Shown here: positions 9,325-20,293 of the stretch, in pieces
How the letters are laid out: every line of letters starts with the position of its first letter
Numbering within the stretch: the first letter of the stretch is position 1
Assembly: GCF_006438845.1 (NCBI RefSeq)
Contig: NZ_RCZJ01000001.1
Location: 434,001 to 498,000 of the forward strand
Reading direction: 5' to 3'
From: Variovorax ginsengisoli
Lineage (GTDB): Bacteria; Pseudomonadota; Gammaproteobacteria; Burkholderiales; Burkholderiaceae_C
Length of the DNA stretch: 64,000 bases
Translations under genes and position numbers: made by a program
The notes under the pieces: model-generated
Databases searched by the model: none
Seen by the model: the letters and a program-made list of their open reading frames with translations, nothing else
Told to the model about the DNA's origin: nothing

Positions 9325-10185
9325 ATGCAACTTCCACTCAATGCCTTGCGCGCCTTCGAGGTGTCGGCGCGCCATCTCAGCTTCACGCGCGCGGCGCTGG
9401 AGTTGCACGTGACCCAGACGGCTGTGAGTCAGCACGTGAAGAATCTGGAGGACCGCATCGGCGCGCAGCTTTTCCGGCGCCTGCCGCGCGGCCTGGCGCT
9501 GACCGACGAAGGCGCAGCGCTGCTGCCCGTGCTGGCACAGTCCTTCGGCCGCATCGCGAGCGTGCTCGGGCAGTTCCGCGAGGGCAGGGCGCGCGAGGCA
9601 CTCACGATCGGCGTGGTCGGCACTTTCGCCGTCGGCTGGCTGATGCCCCGGTTGCAGGACTTTCAGCAGCTGCATCCCTTTGTCGATCTGCGCCTCTTCA
9701 CCCACAACAACCGGGTCGATCTGGCAGGCGAAGGACTGGACTACGCGATCCGTTTCGGCGACGGCGCCTGGCACGGCACCGAGGCCGAGCCCTTGATGGC
9801 GGCGCCTTTGTCGCCGGTCTGCGCGCCGGCATGGGCCGACCGGTTGCAGCGACCGGCCGATCTGCATGGCGCGACCCTGCTGCGCTCCTACCGCAGCGAC
9901 GAATGGCCGGCCTGGTTCTCGGCCGCCGCCGTGGAGTGCCCGCTGTTGCGGGGCGCGGTCTTCGATTCGTCGATGACCATGGCCGAGGCGGCGGCGCAGG
10001 GTGCCGGCATCGCGCTGCTGCCCGTTTCGATGTTCGGCCGAGAACTGCGCCAGGGTCGTCTGGTGCGGCCCTTCGCCGTCGAAACGCAGAACGGCCGTTA
10101 CTGGCTCACGCGGCTCAAGTCGAGGGCGGAGGGTGCCGCGATGCAGGTGTTTCGCGCGTGGCTGATGCAGGCCGTTGCCGCATGA
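9325..10185 (+). CDS. LysR-family regulator of the beta-lactamase (AmpR/PenR/GcvA-like)
   Basis: A 286-residue regulator beginning MQLPLNALRAFEVSARHLSF, the start characteristic of the AmpR/GcvA branch. Its helix-turn-helix is FTRAALELHVTQTAVSQHVKNLE. The effector domain keeps the subgroup segments DLRLFTHNN, YAIRFGDGAWHG and GAGIALLPVSMF. It is transcribed head-to-head with the class A beta-lactamase, so it most likely activates that gene in response to a cell-wall recycling fragment. GcvA-type alternatives share the fold, but the neighbour favours beta-lactamase control. Confidence 0.87.
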   Translation: MQLPLNALRAFEVSARHLSFTRAALELHVTQTAVSQHVKNLEDRIGAQLFRRLPRGLALTDEGAALLPVLAQSFGRIASVLGQFREGRAREALTIGVVGTFAVGWLMPRLQDFQQLHPFVDLRLFTHNNRVDLAGEGLDYAIRFGDGAWHGTEAEPLMAAPLSPVCAPAWADRLQRPADLHGATLLRSYRSDEWPAWFSAAAVECPLLRGAVFDSSMTMAEAAAQGAGIALLPVSMFGRELRQGRLVRPFAVETQNGRYWLTRLKSRAEGAAMQVFRAWLMQAVAA

Positions 10186-10219
10186 GAGCGCGCTCGGAGG
10201 GCGCGCAGGACGCGCCGTG

Positions 10220-10912
10220 TCACAGCGGCAGCGTATCGAAAGCCGCGTAGGCCGTGGCCAGCCAGGTCTTCACGCGCTGACGCTCGAGCAGGCCGAGGGC
10301 GTGCGGACCTTCGCGGTCGTTGACGGCTTTCCAGAAGCTGCTGTTCTGTGCGTCGATCTTGCGCATGCTGGCGTCGTGCAGGCGCGGCAGCGCGATCACG
10401 CGCGCGCCGTGCTGCGTGGCCTTCTGCAGCGATTGCGACGCGAGCAACATGCCGAAGTCGCTGCCCCGGCCGTAGTTTTGCACCACGATGTAATTGGGTC
10501 GCTCGCCGAAAGTGTCGATCAGCGTGCCCAGCAGGTCGGTCGAATCGCGACCGTCGTCGAGCACGTGCCAGAAGTTGACGGCCACGCCGATGTCGGCGAA
10601 CACGTCGAGCAGGTCCGATTCCTTGATCCAGCGCGACAGCGGTGCCAGCGTTTGCGCGGCCAGGTCGACGATCACGCTCTGCTGAGGGTTGGCCTCGAAG
10701 CCGTTGACCACCTTGTCGAGGCCCTCGAAGCTGTCGACCACCACCGGCGAGGCAAAGCCTTCGTAGAAACGGGTGAACGAACTGTGCGAACGATCGGTAT
10801 CGAAACCGGTGAAGGGCCGACTGTGGTCGATGAAGTACTGCGCCAGCACCCTCGCCGTGACCGACTTGCCGACGCCACCTTTTTCGCCGCCGATGAAGTT
10901 GATGGAACTCAT
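10220..10912 (-). CDS. Orphan ParA/MinD-like P-loop ATPase
   Basis: A 230-residue protein with the deviant Walker A motif GGEKGGVGKS (residues 8-17) and the Walker B-like VIVDLAAQ, as in ParA/MinD/CobQ ATPases. Some relatives are annotated as mobilisation or nucleotide-binding proteins. The segment SSFTRFYEGFASPVVVDSFEGLD replaces the usual ParA switch region. No ParB or MinE partner gene is adjacent; the next gene is a lipoprotein, then smc. A role in positioning cargo or DNA is plausible but unproven. Confidence 0.8.
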   Translation of the reverse strand: MSSINFIGGEKGGVGKSVTARVLAQYFIDHSRPFTGFDTDRSHSSFTRFYEGFASPVVVDSFEGLDKVVNGFEANPQQSVIVDLAAQTLAPLSRWIKESDLLDVFADIGVAVNFWHVLDDGRDSTDLLGTLIDTFGERPNYIVVQNYGRGSDFGMLLASQSLQKATQHGARVIALPRLHDASMRKIDAQNSSFWKAVNDREGPHALGLLERQRVKTWLATAYAAFDTLPL

Positions 10913-11004
10913 GAGTTGTGCCTGGGTAGGAGGGAGTGGATGGAAAGCCGAAGGTCGAAAAGCATTTTAGGTGCCACCTTGCGCGCCGACCACGCGACGC
11001 GCGC

Positions 11005-11772
11005 TCATTGCTTGGCCAGAGAAAGGAACGGTCCGAGGCTGCCCATGATCCAGCCCTGCGCGAAGTCGAGCGCGGCGCGGCGGTACTTCTCGTCGGCCTG
11101 CGCGGCGAGAAGGTCGAGCCGTGCCACGATCTTCGACAGCTCGCGGTCGACTACCAGGTTGCGGCCCCGGTCGCTGATTTCGGTGGCCAGCAGCAGCGGC
11201 TGGCCGTCGGTGCCGGTTTTCGAGCCGATCAGCCAGAGCGAGATTTCCATGTTGCGCGCCGCGCGGTAGCTGTTCTCCGCGTTCACGCCGTCGACCATCG
11301 TCTGCGCCCAGGTGTCGCCGTTGGCCTCCTTCAGCATCGAGGCCCAGCCGTAGACCAGCGCTGCGATGCGATCGCCGGCATAGGCCGGCTCGAAGGCGAG
11401 GCGCACGGCCTCGATGCCGCCTTTGCCGCCGAGGGCCGGCAATGCCTTGGCCTGCATGATGGCGTCCCAGGTGCGTTGAATGGCGTCGTCCGCGGTCGAC
11501 GCGTTCTTCCGCCATTCGCGCGGATTGCGTCGGTACAGCGACTGCTGCACGCGCCGGATCGACTGGAGGTTGTCGCGCAATGCGAGGTTGGCAATGCGGT
11601 TGGCGCTGGACTGCATCCACTCACGACCGTCGTAGTCTTCGGCGCGTTCGGTGGAGCGGGTCGCTGCGCAGCCGGCGAGGCCGAACGCCGTTGCGGCGCC
11701 GACCGCGATCATGGCGAGCCGAAGCGTGAAAAAGCGGCGTCCGAGAGGGCGCGTCTGGAGGAATGTGCGCAT
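11005..11772 (-). CDS. Putative lipoprotein of unknown function
   Basis: A 255-residue product with an N-terminal hydrophobic segment and the lipobox LAGC (cysteine near residue 35), so probably a membrane-anchored lipoprotein. The remainder is mostly helical and hydrophilic (for example LALRDNLQSIRRVQQSLYRR). I do not recognise a domain. It lies 92 bp before the ParA-like gene on the same strand and about 100 bp from the divergent smc gene. Confidence 0.7.
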   Translation of the reverse strand: MRTFLQTRPLGRRFFTLRLAMIAVGAATAFGLAGCAATRSTERAEDYDGREWMQSSANRIANLALRDNLQSIRRVQQSLYRRNPREWRKNASTADDAIQRTWDAIMQAKALPALGGKGGIEAVRLAFEPAYAGDRIAALVYGWASMLKEANGDTWAQTMVDGVNAENSYRAARNMEISLWLIGSKTGTDGQPLLLATEISDRGRNLVVDRELSKIVARLDLLAAQADEKYRRAALDFAQGWIMGSLGPFLSLAKQ

Positions 11773-11842
11773 GGGCGCACGTTATCATCGCGGCCTCGGA
11801 CGGCCACAGGCCGCCTGTGCAAATTTCCTTACAAATCAATAC

Positions 11843-11860
11843 CTTGGCTTCGAAGCCAAG
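11843..11860. promoter_or_regulatory. Perfect 18-bp palindrome in the smc leader
   Basis: CTTGGCTTCGAAGCCAAG is its own reverse complement and ends 15 bases before the smc start codon. It could be an operator or, in RNA, a hairpin next to the ribosome-binding region. No T-tract follows. Confidence 0.5.
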
Positions 11861-11875
11861 ACGGAACGACCCTTC

Positions 11876-14800
11876 GTGCGTCTCAATTCCATCAAGCTTT
11901 CCGGCTTCAAGTCGTTCGCCGAACCCACCAATTTCCTGCTGCCGGGCCAGCTCGTCGGCGTGGTGGGGCCCAACGGCTGCGGCAAGTCGAACATCATGGA
12001 TGCGGTGCGCTGGGTGCTGGGCGAGTCGCGTGCCTCCGAGCTGCGCGGCGAGTCGATGCAGGACGTGATCTTCAACGGCACGACCACCCGCAAGCAGGCG
12101 AGCCGCTCCAGCGTCGAACTGGTGTTCGACAACGCCGATCACCGCGCCGGCGGACAGTGGTCGCAGTTCACCGAGATCGCCGTGCGTCGCGTGCTCACGC
12201 GCGACGGCAATTCCAGCTACTACATCAACAACCTGCCGGTGCGCCGCCGCGACGTGCAGGACGTGTTCCTGGGCACCGGCCTCGGCCCGCGTGCCTACGC
12301 CATCATCGGACAGGGCACGATCAGCCGGATCATCGAATCCAAGCCCGAAGAGCTGCGTCTGTTTCTCGAAGAGGCTGCCGGCGTCTCCAAGTACAAGGAA
12401 CGCCGCCGCGAGACCGAGAACCGGCTGGGCGACACGCGCGAGAACCTCACGCGCGTGGAAGACATCCTGCGCGAGCTGAACGCCAACCTCGAGCGCCTCG
12501 AGAAGCAGGCGGAGGTGGCGCAACGCTACAACACGCTCACGGCCGACGCCACGCGCAAGCAGCATCAGCTGTGGTTCCTGAAGCGTGGCGAGAGCGAGGC
12601 CGACCAGGCCAAGATCAAGGCCGATGCGGGCAAGGCGCTGAACGATCTCGAGTCGCGCACCGCCGACCTGCGCCACATCGAAGCCGAACTCGAGACCGTC
12701 CGCCAGGCGCACTACGCGGCCGGCGACCAGGTCAACCAGGCCCAGGGCAAGCTCTATGAAGCCAGTGCCGAAGTCGGCCGGCTCGAAGGCGAGATCCGCT
12801 TCGTGGTCGAAGGCCGGCAACGCGTGGAGCAGCGCCTGATCCAGTTGCGCGAGCAGATCGGCCAATGGAGCGGCCGCAAGGACGACGCCGAGGCCGAGAT
12901 CGAGACGCTGGCCGGGCAGGGCGTCGATGCCGAGGAGCAGGCCGAGCTGCTGGCCGCGCAGTTGGAAGAGCACGACGCGCGCATGCCAGAGCTCGAAGAT
13001 GCGCAACAGCGCGCGCAGAACGAGGCCAACGCGCAGCGCGCCAGCGTGTCGCAGGTGCAGCAGCAGATCCAGGTGCTGGCCGCCGACCAGCGCAACATCG
13101 AAGAACAGAGTCGTCAACTCACGCTGCGCAGCGAACGCCTGCGCGCCGACAAGCAGGCGCTGGCCGCGCCCGACGAAGCGAAGCTGCAAGACCTGCAGTT
13201 TCAGTTCTCCGCCGCGCAGGAAGCCGCTGCCGAGGCCGACGCCCGCCTGCAGGACCTGCAGGAATCGGTGCCACAGCTCGACGATGACCGCCGCGCCAAG
13301 CAACAGGCCGTCAACACCGAAGGCGCCCGGCATGCCGAACTTTCGGCACGGCTCGAAGCGCTCAAGGCGCTTCAGGAAAAGGTCAAGACAGACGGCAAGC
13401 TCGCTCCCTGGCTGGCCAAGCACGGCCTCGATGGCCTGCAGGGGCTGTGGAGCCGCATCCACATCGAGCAGGGCTGGGAGAACGCGCTCGAATCCGCGCT
13501 GCGTGAACGGCTCGGTGCGCTCGAGGTGTCGCGGCTGGACATGGTGCGTGCCTTCGGCAACGACGCGCCGCCGGCCAAGCTGGCCTTCTACAACCCGCCG
13601 TCGGCCGGTGCACCCGCTGGCAGCGCCACACTGGCGCGCCTGTCCGATCTGCTGCGCCTTAACGACGCCGGCCTGCAGGCCTTGCTGGTTGACTGGCTGC
13701 ACGGCTGCTACACCGCGTCGAGCTTCGAAGAGGCGCTGGCGCAGCGCGACAAGCTGCAGCCCGGCGAAGCCATCTTCGTGCAGAGCGGGCATGCCGTGAC
13801 CACACACAGCGTGAGCTTCTATGCGCAGGATTCGGAGCAGGCCGGTTTGCTCGCCCGCCAGCAGGAAATGGAAAACCTGGACCGCCAATTGCGCGCCCAG
13901 ACCCTGATCAACGAAGAGGCGCGGACCGCGCTGGTGCGCGCCGAAGCGGCCTACGCCGACGCGGCGCAGCGCCTGGTCGGCGTGCGACGCGAAGCCGCCG
14001 AGACGCAGTCGCGCTCGCACGAACTGCAGGTCGAAACGCTGCGCCTGACGCAGCTGGCCGAACAGACCCGCGCACGCAGCGAGCAACTGGGCGCCGACCT
14101 GGGCGAAGTCGATGCGCAGCTCGAAGAACTGCAGGAGCGCCGCATCGCCGCCGAAGGCCGCTTCGAAGAGCTCGACATGCAGCTGGCCGACGCGCAGGAG
14201 CGCCATGCGCAGCTTGACGAACGCGTGATCGAAGCCGGCCGCGTGCTGAGCGCCAGCCGTGAACAGCATCGCAGCCTCGAGCGCCAGGCTCAGGAGGCGA
14301 CCTTCACGCAGCGCAGCGTCGAGGCGCGCCGCGGCGAACTGAGCCGGGCGATCGAGACCGCCGCGCAGCAGACCGTGTCGCTGGCCGACGAGCAGGAGCG
14401 CGCGCAGGCTGAGCTCGGCCGGTTGTCCGATGCGGCCGCGCAGGCCGGCCTGCAGGACGCGCTGTCGCTCAAGCTCGAGCGCGAAACGGCCCTCGGTGCG
14501 TCGCGCAGCCAGTACGACGACCTCACGATGAAGCTGCGTGCCAGCGACGAACGCCGCCTGCAGCTGGAGCGCGAACTCGACCCGCTGCGCCAGCGCATCA
14601 CCGAATTCCAACTGAAGGAGCAGGCCGCACGCCTGGGCTTCGAGCAGTACGCCACCTTGCTGGCCGACGCCGAGGCTGACCTCGAGGCCGTCGCACTGTC
14701 GATCGAGACCGACAAGGTGCGCCTCACCGGCCTGCAGGGCGAGATCGACCGCCTGCACCGCGAGGTGGCCGCGCTGGGCGCGGTCAATCTCGCGGCGCTG

Positions 14801-15391
14801 GAAGAACTGGCGACCGCGAGCGAACGCAAGACCTTCCTGGATGCCCAGTCGGCTGACCTGAACGAGGCGATCAACACGCTCGAAGACGCCATTCGCAAGA
14901 TCGACGGCGAGACGCGCGAGCTGCTCGGCGGCACCTTCAAGATCGTCAACGAGCACTTCAGCCGAATGTTTCCCGAGTTGTTCGGCGGCGGCAACGCGCG
15001 GCTGGTGATGACCGGCGACGAGATCCTCGACGCCGGCGTGCAGGTGCTGGCGCAGCCGCCCGGCAAGAAGAACCAGACCATCCACCTGCTGTCGGGCGGC
15101 GAGAAAGCGCTGACCGCCATTGCGCTGGTCTTCGCCATCTTCCAGCTGAACCCGGCACCGTTCTGCCTGTTGGACGAAGTCGATGCGCCGCTGGACGACG
15201 CCAACACCGAGCGCTACGCCAGGCTGGTCACGGCCATGAGCAAGAGCACGCAGTTTCTTTTCATCAGCCACAACAAGATCGCGATGGAAATGGCCGAGCA
15301 GCTGATCGGCGTGACCATGCAGGAGCAGGGCGTGTCGCGCATCGTCGCGGTGGACATGGAGTCCGCCGTCTCTTTGGTCGACGCGGTCTGA
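11876..15391 (+). CDS. smc: Chromosome segregation protein SMC
   Basis: A 1171-residue SMC ATPase, the normal length. Walker A GPNGCGKS lies at residues 31-38, followed by a long coiled coil. The hinge is around residues 510-650, after PWLAKHGLDGLQGLWSRI. A second coiled coil leads to the C-terminal signature LLSGGEKALTAIAL and Walker B FCLLDEVDAPLDD. It forms ring-shaped dimers that organise and separate sister chromosomes with ScpA/ScpB. The GTG before RLNSIKLSGFKSFA was chosen because it gives the conserved start; an upstream extension would run back into the divergent lipoprotein gene. It heads the smc-zipA-ligA operon. Confidence 0.95.
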   Translation: MRLNSIKLSGFKSFAEPTNFLLPGQLVGVVGPNGCGKSNIMDAVRWVLGESRASELRGESMQDVIFNGTTTRKQASRSSVELVFDNADHRAGGQWSQFTEIAVRRVLTRDGNSSYYINNLPVRRRDVQDVFLGTGLGPRAYAIIGQGTISRIIESKPEELRLFLEEAAGVSKYKERRRETENRLGDTRENLTRVEDILRELNANLERLEKQAEVAQRYNTLTADATRKQHQLWFLKRGESEADQAKIKADAGKALNDLESRTADLRHIEAELETVRQAHYAAGDQVNQAQGKLYEASAEVGRLEGEIRFVVEGRQRVEQRLIQLREQIGQWSGRKDDAEAEIETLAGQGVDAEEQAELLAAQLEEHDARMPELEDAQQRAQNEANAQRASVSQVQQQIQVLAADQRNIEEQSRQLTLRSERLRADKQALAAPDEAKLQDLQFQFSAAQEAAAEADARLQDLQESVPQLDDDRRAKQQAVNTEGARHAELSARLEALKALQEKVKTDGKLAPWLAKHGLDGLQGLWSRIHIEQGWENALESALRERLGALEVSRLDMVRAFGNDAPPAKLAFYNPPSAGAPAGSATLARLSDLLRLNDAGLQALLVDWLHGCYTASSFEEALAQRDKLQPGEAIFVQSGHAVTTHSVSFYAQDSEQAGLLARQQEMENLDRQLRAQTLINEEARTALVRAEAAYADAAQRLVGVRREAAETQSRSHELQVETLRLTQLAEQTRARSEQLGADLGEVDAQLEELQERRIAAEGRFEELDMQLADAQERHAQLDERVIEAGRVLSASREQHRSLERQAQEATFTQRSVEARRGELSRAIETAAQQTVSLADEQERAQAELGRLSDAAAQAGLQDALSLKLERETALGASRSQYDDLTMKLRASDERRLQLERELDPLRQRITEFQLKEQAARLGFEQYATLLADAEADLEAVALSIETDKVRLTGLQGEIDRLHREVAALGAVNLAALEELATASERKTFLDAQSADLNEAINTLEDAIRKIDGETRELLGGTFKIVNEHFSRMFPELFGGGNARLVMTGDEILDAGVQVLAQPPGKKNQTIHLLSGGEKALTAIALVFAIFQLNPAPFCLLDEVDAPLDDANTERYARLVTAMSKSTQFLFISHNKIAMEMAEQLIGVTMQEQGVSRIVAVDMESAVSLVDAV

Positions 15392-15407
15392 ACACGAGCC
15401 CCCACCC

Positions 15408-18603
<3,196 letters not shown>

Positions 18604-18639
18604 TGTTGTGTGCGAGCCTTGATTGAAAGTGCGTCAGCT

Positions 18640-18658
18640 TTACCCAGCGTTACCCAGC
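18640..18658. repeat. Tandem 10-bp direct repeat upstream of lipoprotein gene
   Basis: TTACCCAGC is repeated twice at helical-turn spacing, about 75 bp before the lipoprotein start. It could be a direct-repeat regulator site or chance; nothing else in this 129-base gap was identified. Confidence 0.35.
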
Positions 18659-18732
18659 TTCGCAGACGGGAAGTCAACAGGGGTTGTTGCATGGCGTTGA
18701 ATGGATGCATCGACAACGACAAGGAGTTCGTC

Positions 18733-19176
18733 ATGAAAATCAGAATTCGCGCGGTGGCCGGCATGGTCGCTCTCGGCAGCATCGTGTTTCTCGGCGGCTG
18801 TGTGGCCTATCCGGCAGGCGGCTCGTACGACCCTGGCTATGGTTACGGCAGCAGTTACAGCGGTAGTTATGGCGGCGGGTACGGCTATGGCGGTGACCCT
18901 TACTACAGCAACCCTGTGGTTGTCGCGCCGTCGGTTTATGTTCAGGGTGGGCGCTCCTACGATCGCGGTTACTACGACCGCCGGCCTGACTATCGGCCGG
19001 GCTACGATGGCCGTCCTCCACGAGGACCCAATGTGGGTCGTCCAAGCCGCCCGGACACGCCGCAGCGACCGCCCTCGGTCCGCCCGCGACCCGAACGCCC
19101 TTCGTCGTCGAGCTTGCCGCCACGGTCCCCCAATGCGCCGCCGGTTGTTCAGCCCAACGGGCAGTACATCAACTGA
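18733..19176 (+). CDS. Gly/Tyr/Pro-rich putative lipoprotein
   Basis: A 147-residue product with the lipobox FLGGC (Cys about residue 22). A Gly/Tyr/Ser-rich stretch (YDPGYGYGSSYSGSYGGGYG) and then an Arg/Pro-rich tail follow. It resembles low-complexity outer-membrane lipoproteins but shows no catalytic domain. The ATG with AAGGAG seven bases upstream was chosen; an earlier ATG at 18691 lacks this and would bury the signal. The deformylase gene starts three bases after its stop. Confidence 0.7.
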   Translation: MKIRIRAVAGMVALGSIVFLGGCVAYPAGGSYDPGYGYGSSYSGSYGGGYGYGGDPYYSNPVVVAPSVYVQGGRSYDRGYYDRRPDYRPGYDGRPPRGPNVGRPSRPDTPQRPPSVRPRPERPSSSSLPPRSPNAPPVVQPNGQYIN

Positions 19177-19179
19177 GTC

Positions 19180-19719
19180 GTGGCCATTCGCGAAATTTTG
19201 AGGATGGGTGATCCGCGATTGCTGCGGAAGGCCCAGCCTGTCGATGAATTCGACACAGATGGGCTTCACCTTCTGGTTCACGACATGTTCGAGACGATGC
19301 GCGCGGTCAACGGCGCGGGCCTGGCCGCTCCCCAGATCGGCGTAGACCAGCAATTGGTGATTTTTGGTACCGATGCACCGAATCCACGTTACCCGGATGC
19401 GCCAGTGGTCCCACGCACCGTTCTGCTCAATCCCTTGATCGTTCCCTTGGGTGATGAAGAGGAAGAGGGCTGGGAGGGGTGCCTGTCCGTACCGGGACTG
19501 CGCGGCGTGGTGCCGCGTTTTACGCACATCCGCTACACAGGTTTCGATCCGTACGGAGACCCGATCGATCGCACCGTCAGCGGCTTTCATGCACGCGTGG
19601 TGCAGCACGAAGTCGACCACCTGCTCGGCACGCTTTATCCCATGCGCGTGCGCGATTTCTCGCGCTTCGGCTTTACCGAGGTCTTGTTCCCGGGCCTGGA
19701 TGCAACAGACGACGACTGA
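19180..19719 (+). CDS. def: Peptide deformylase
   Basis: A 179-residue metalloenzyme that removes the formyl group from nascent N-terminal methionine. All three motifs are present: [10 protein letters not shown] (motif 1), EGCLSVPG (motif 2, metal Cys) and QHEVDHLLG (motif 3, two metal His and the catalytic Glu). It starts with GTG. It is not beside fmt, so it is probably a second or relocated def copy; whether another exists cannot be seen here. Methionine aminopeptidase, the next enzyme in the pathway, is encoded 4 kb away on the other strand. Confidence 0.93.
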   Translation: MAIREILRMGDPRLLRKAQPVDEFDTDGLHLLVHDMFETMRAVNGAGLAAPQIGVDQQLVIFGTDAPNPRYPDAPVVPRTVLLNPLIVPLGDEEEEGWEGCLSVPGLRGVVPRFTHIRYTGFDPYGDPIDRTVSGFHARVVQHEVDHLLGTLYPMRVRDFSRFGFTEVLFPGLDATDDD

Positions 19720-19731
19720 CTTCGATCAGTC
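19714..19731. terminator. Possible stem-loop between def and doxX
   Basis: GACTGA and TCAGTC flank the loop CTTCGA at the def stop codon, between two convergent genes. The stem is only six base pairs and no T-tract follows, so the terminator role is weakly supported. Confidence 0.3.
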
Positions 19732-19758
19732 TCGCCGTGCATCGATTCCGTGGAATAG

Positions 19759-20163
19759 TCAGTTGTATTTGCCGGCATTGCCACCGACGCTGAGGCGGCC
19801 TGCGCCCAAGAACGCGATCGCGATTGCAGCGAACAGGAACATGCCCTGCAGTTCGAGCGCCCAGCCCCCGTTCTTGCCCAGCACGGCCAAGTCCTTCAGA
19901 TGGACCAGCCAGATCGCGACCACCATGTTGATGGCAATGACCCATGCCGCAGGTCGGGTGTAGAAGCCGATGATCACCAGCACGGGCGCAACGATTTCGC
20001 CCACATAGACGAGGTAAGCCAGCGCGCTGGGCAGCCCGTGGGAAGCGAGCATGCCTCCCACGCCGCTCACCCCGGTGCTGAGCTTGGCGATGCCATGCAG
20101 CAGGATCAGGATGCCAAGCGCCAAGCGCAGGATGAGTTTGCCGGTGTCATCGGAACGGGTCAT
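19759..20163 (-). CDS. DoxX family membrane protein
   Basis: A 134-residue protein with four predicted transmembrane helices, including ILRLALGILILLHGIAKL near the N-terminus and a YVGEIVAPVLVIIGFYTRPAA segment typical of the DoxX/DoxD-like family. Many such proteins are linked to redox or sulfur metabolism, without a fixed reaction. The ATG of MTRSDDTGK was preferred because the 19 residues before it are polar and unlike the family. It lies downstream of glnD on the same strand, with a 130-base gap in which I see no gene. Confidence 0.82.
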   Translation of the reverse strand: MTRSDDTGKLILRLALGILILLHGIAKLSTGVSGVGGMLASHGLPSALAYLVYVGEIVAPVLVIIGFYTRPAAWVIAINMVVAIWLVHLKDLAVLGKNGGWALELQGMFLFAAIAIAFLGAGRLSVGGNAGKYN

Positions 20164-20293
20164 GTCGAAAATCCTTGTTTGAAGCGAAGAGGGCCGGATT
20201 GTGGTCCATCTTTGCGACATTTCTCGGGATGCATGCGCTTCGCACGCAGATCGCCGCCACGCCGCATTCTCTTGCTGGACACAACGGCGGCTC

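Noticed and set aside
10348..10685. Additional short plus-strand frames opposite the ParA-like gene
   Set aside because: Arg/Ala-rich shadows without start signals; the minus-strand ATPase has an intact P-loop.
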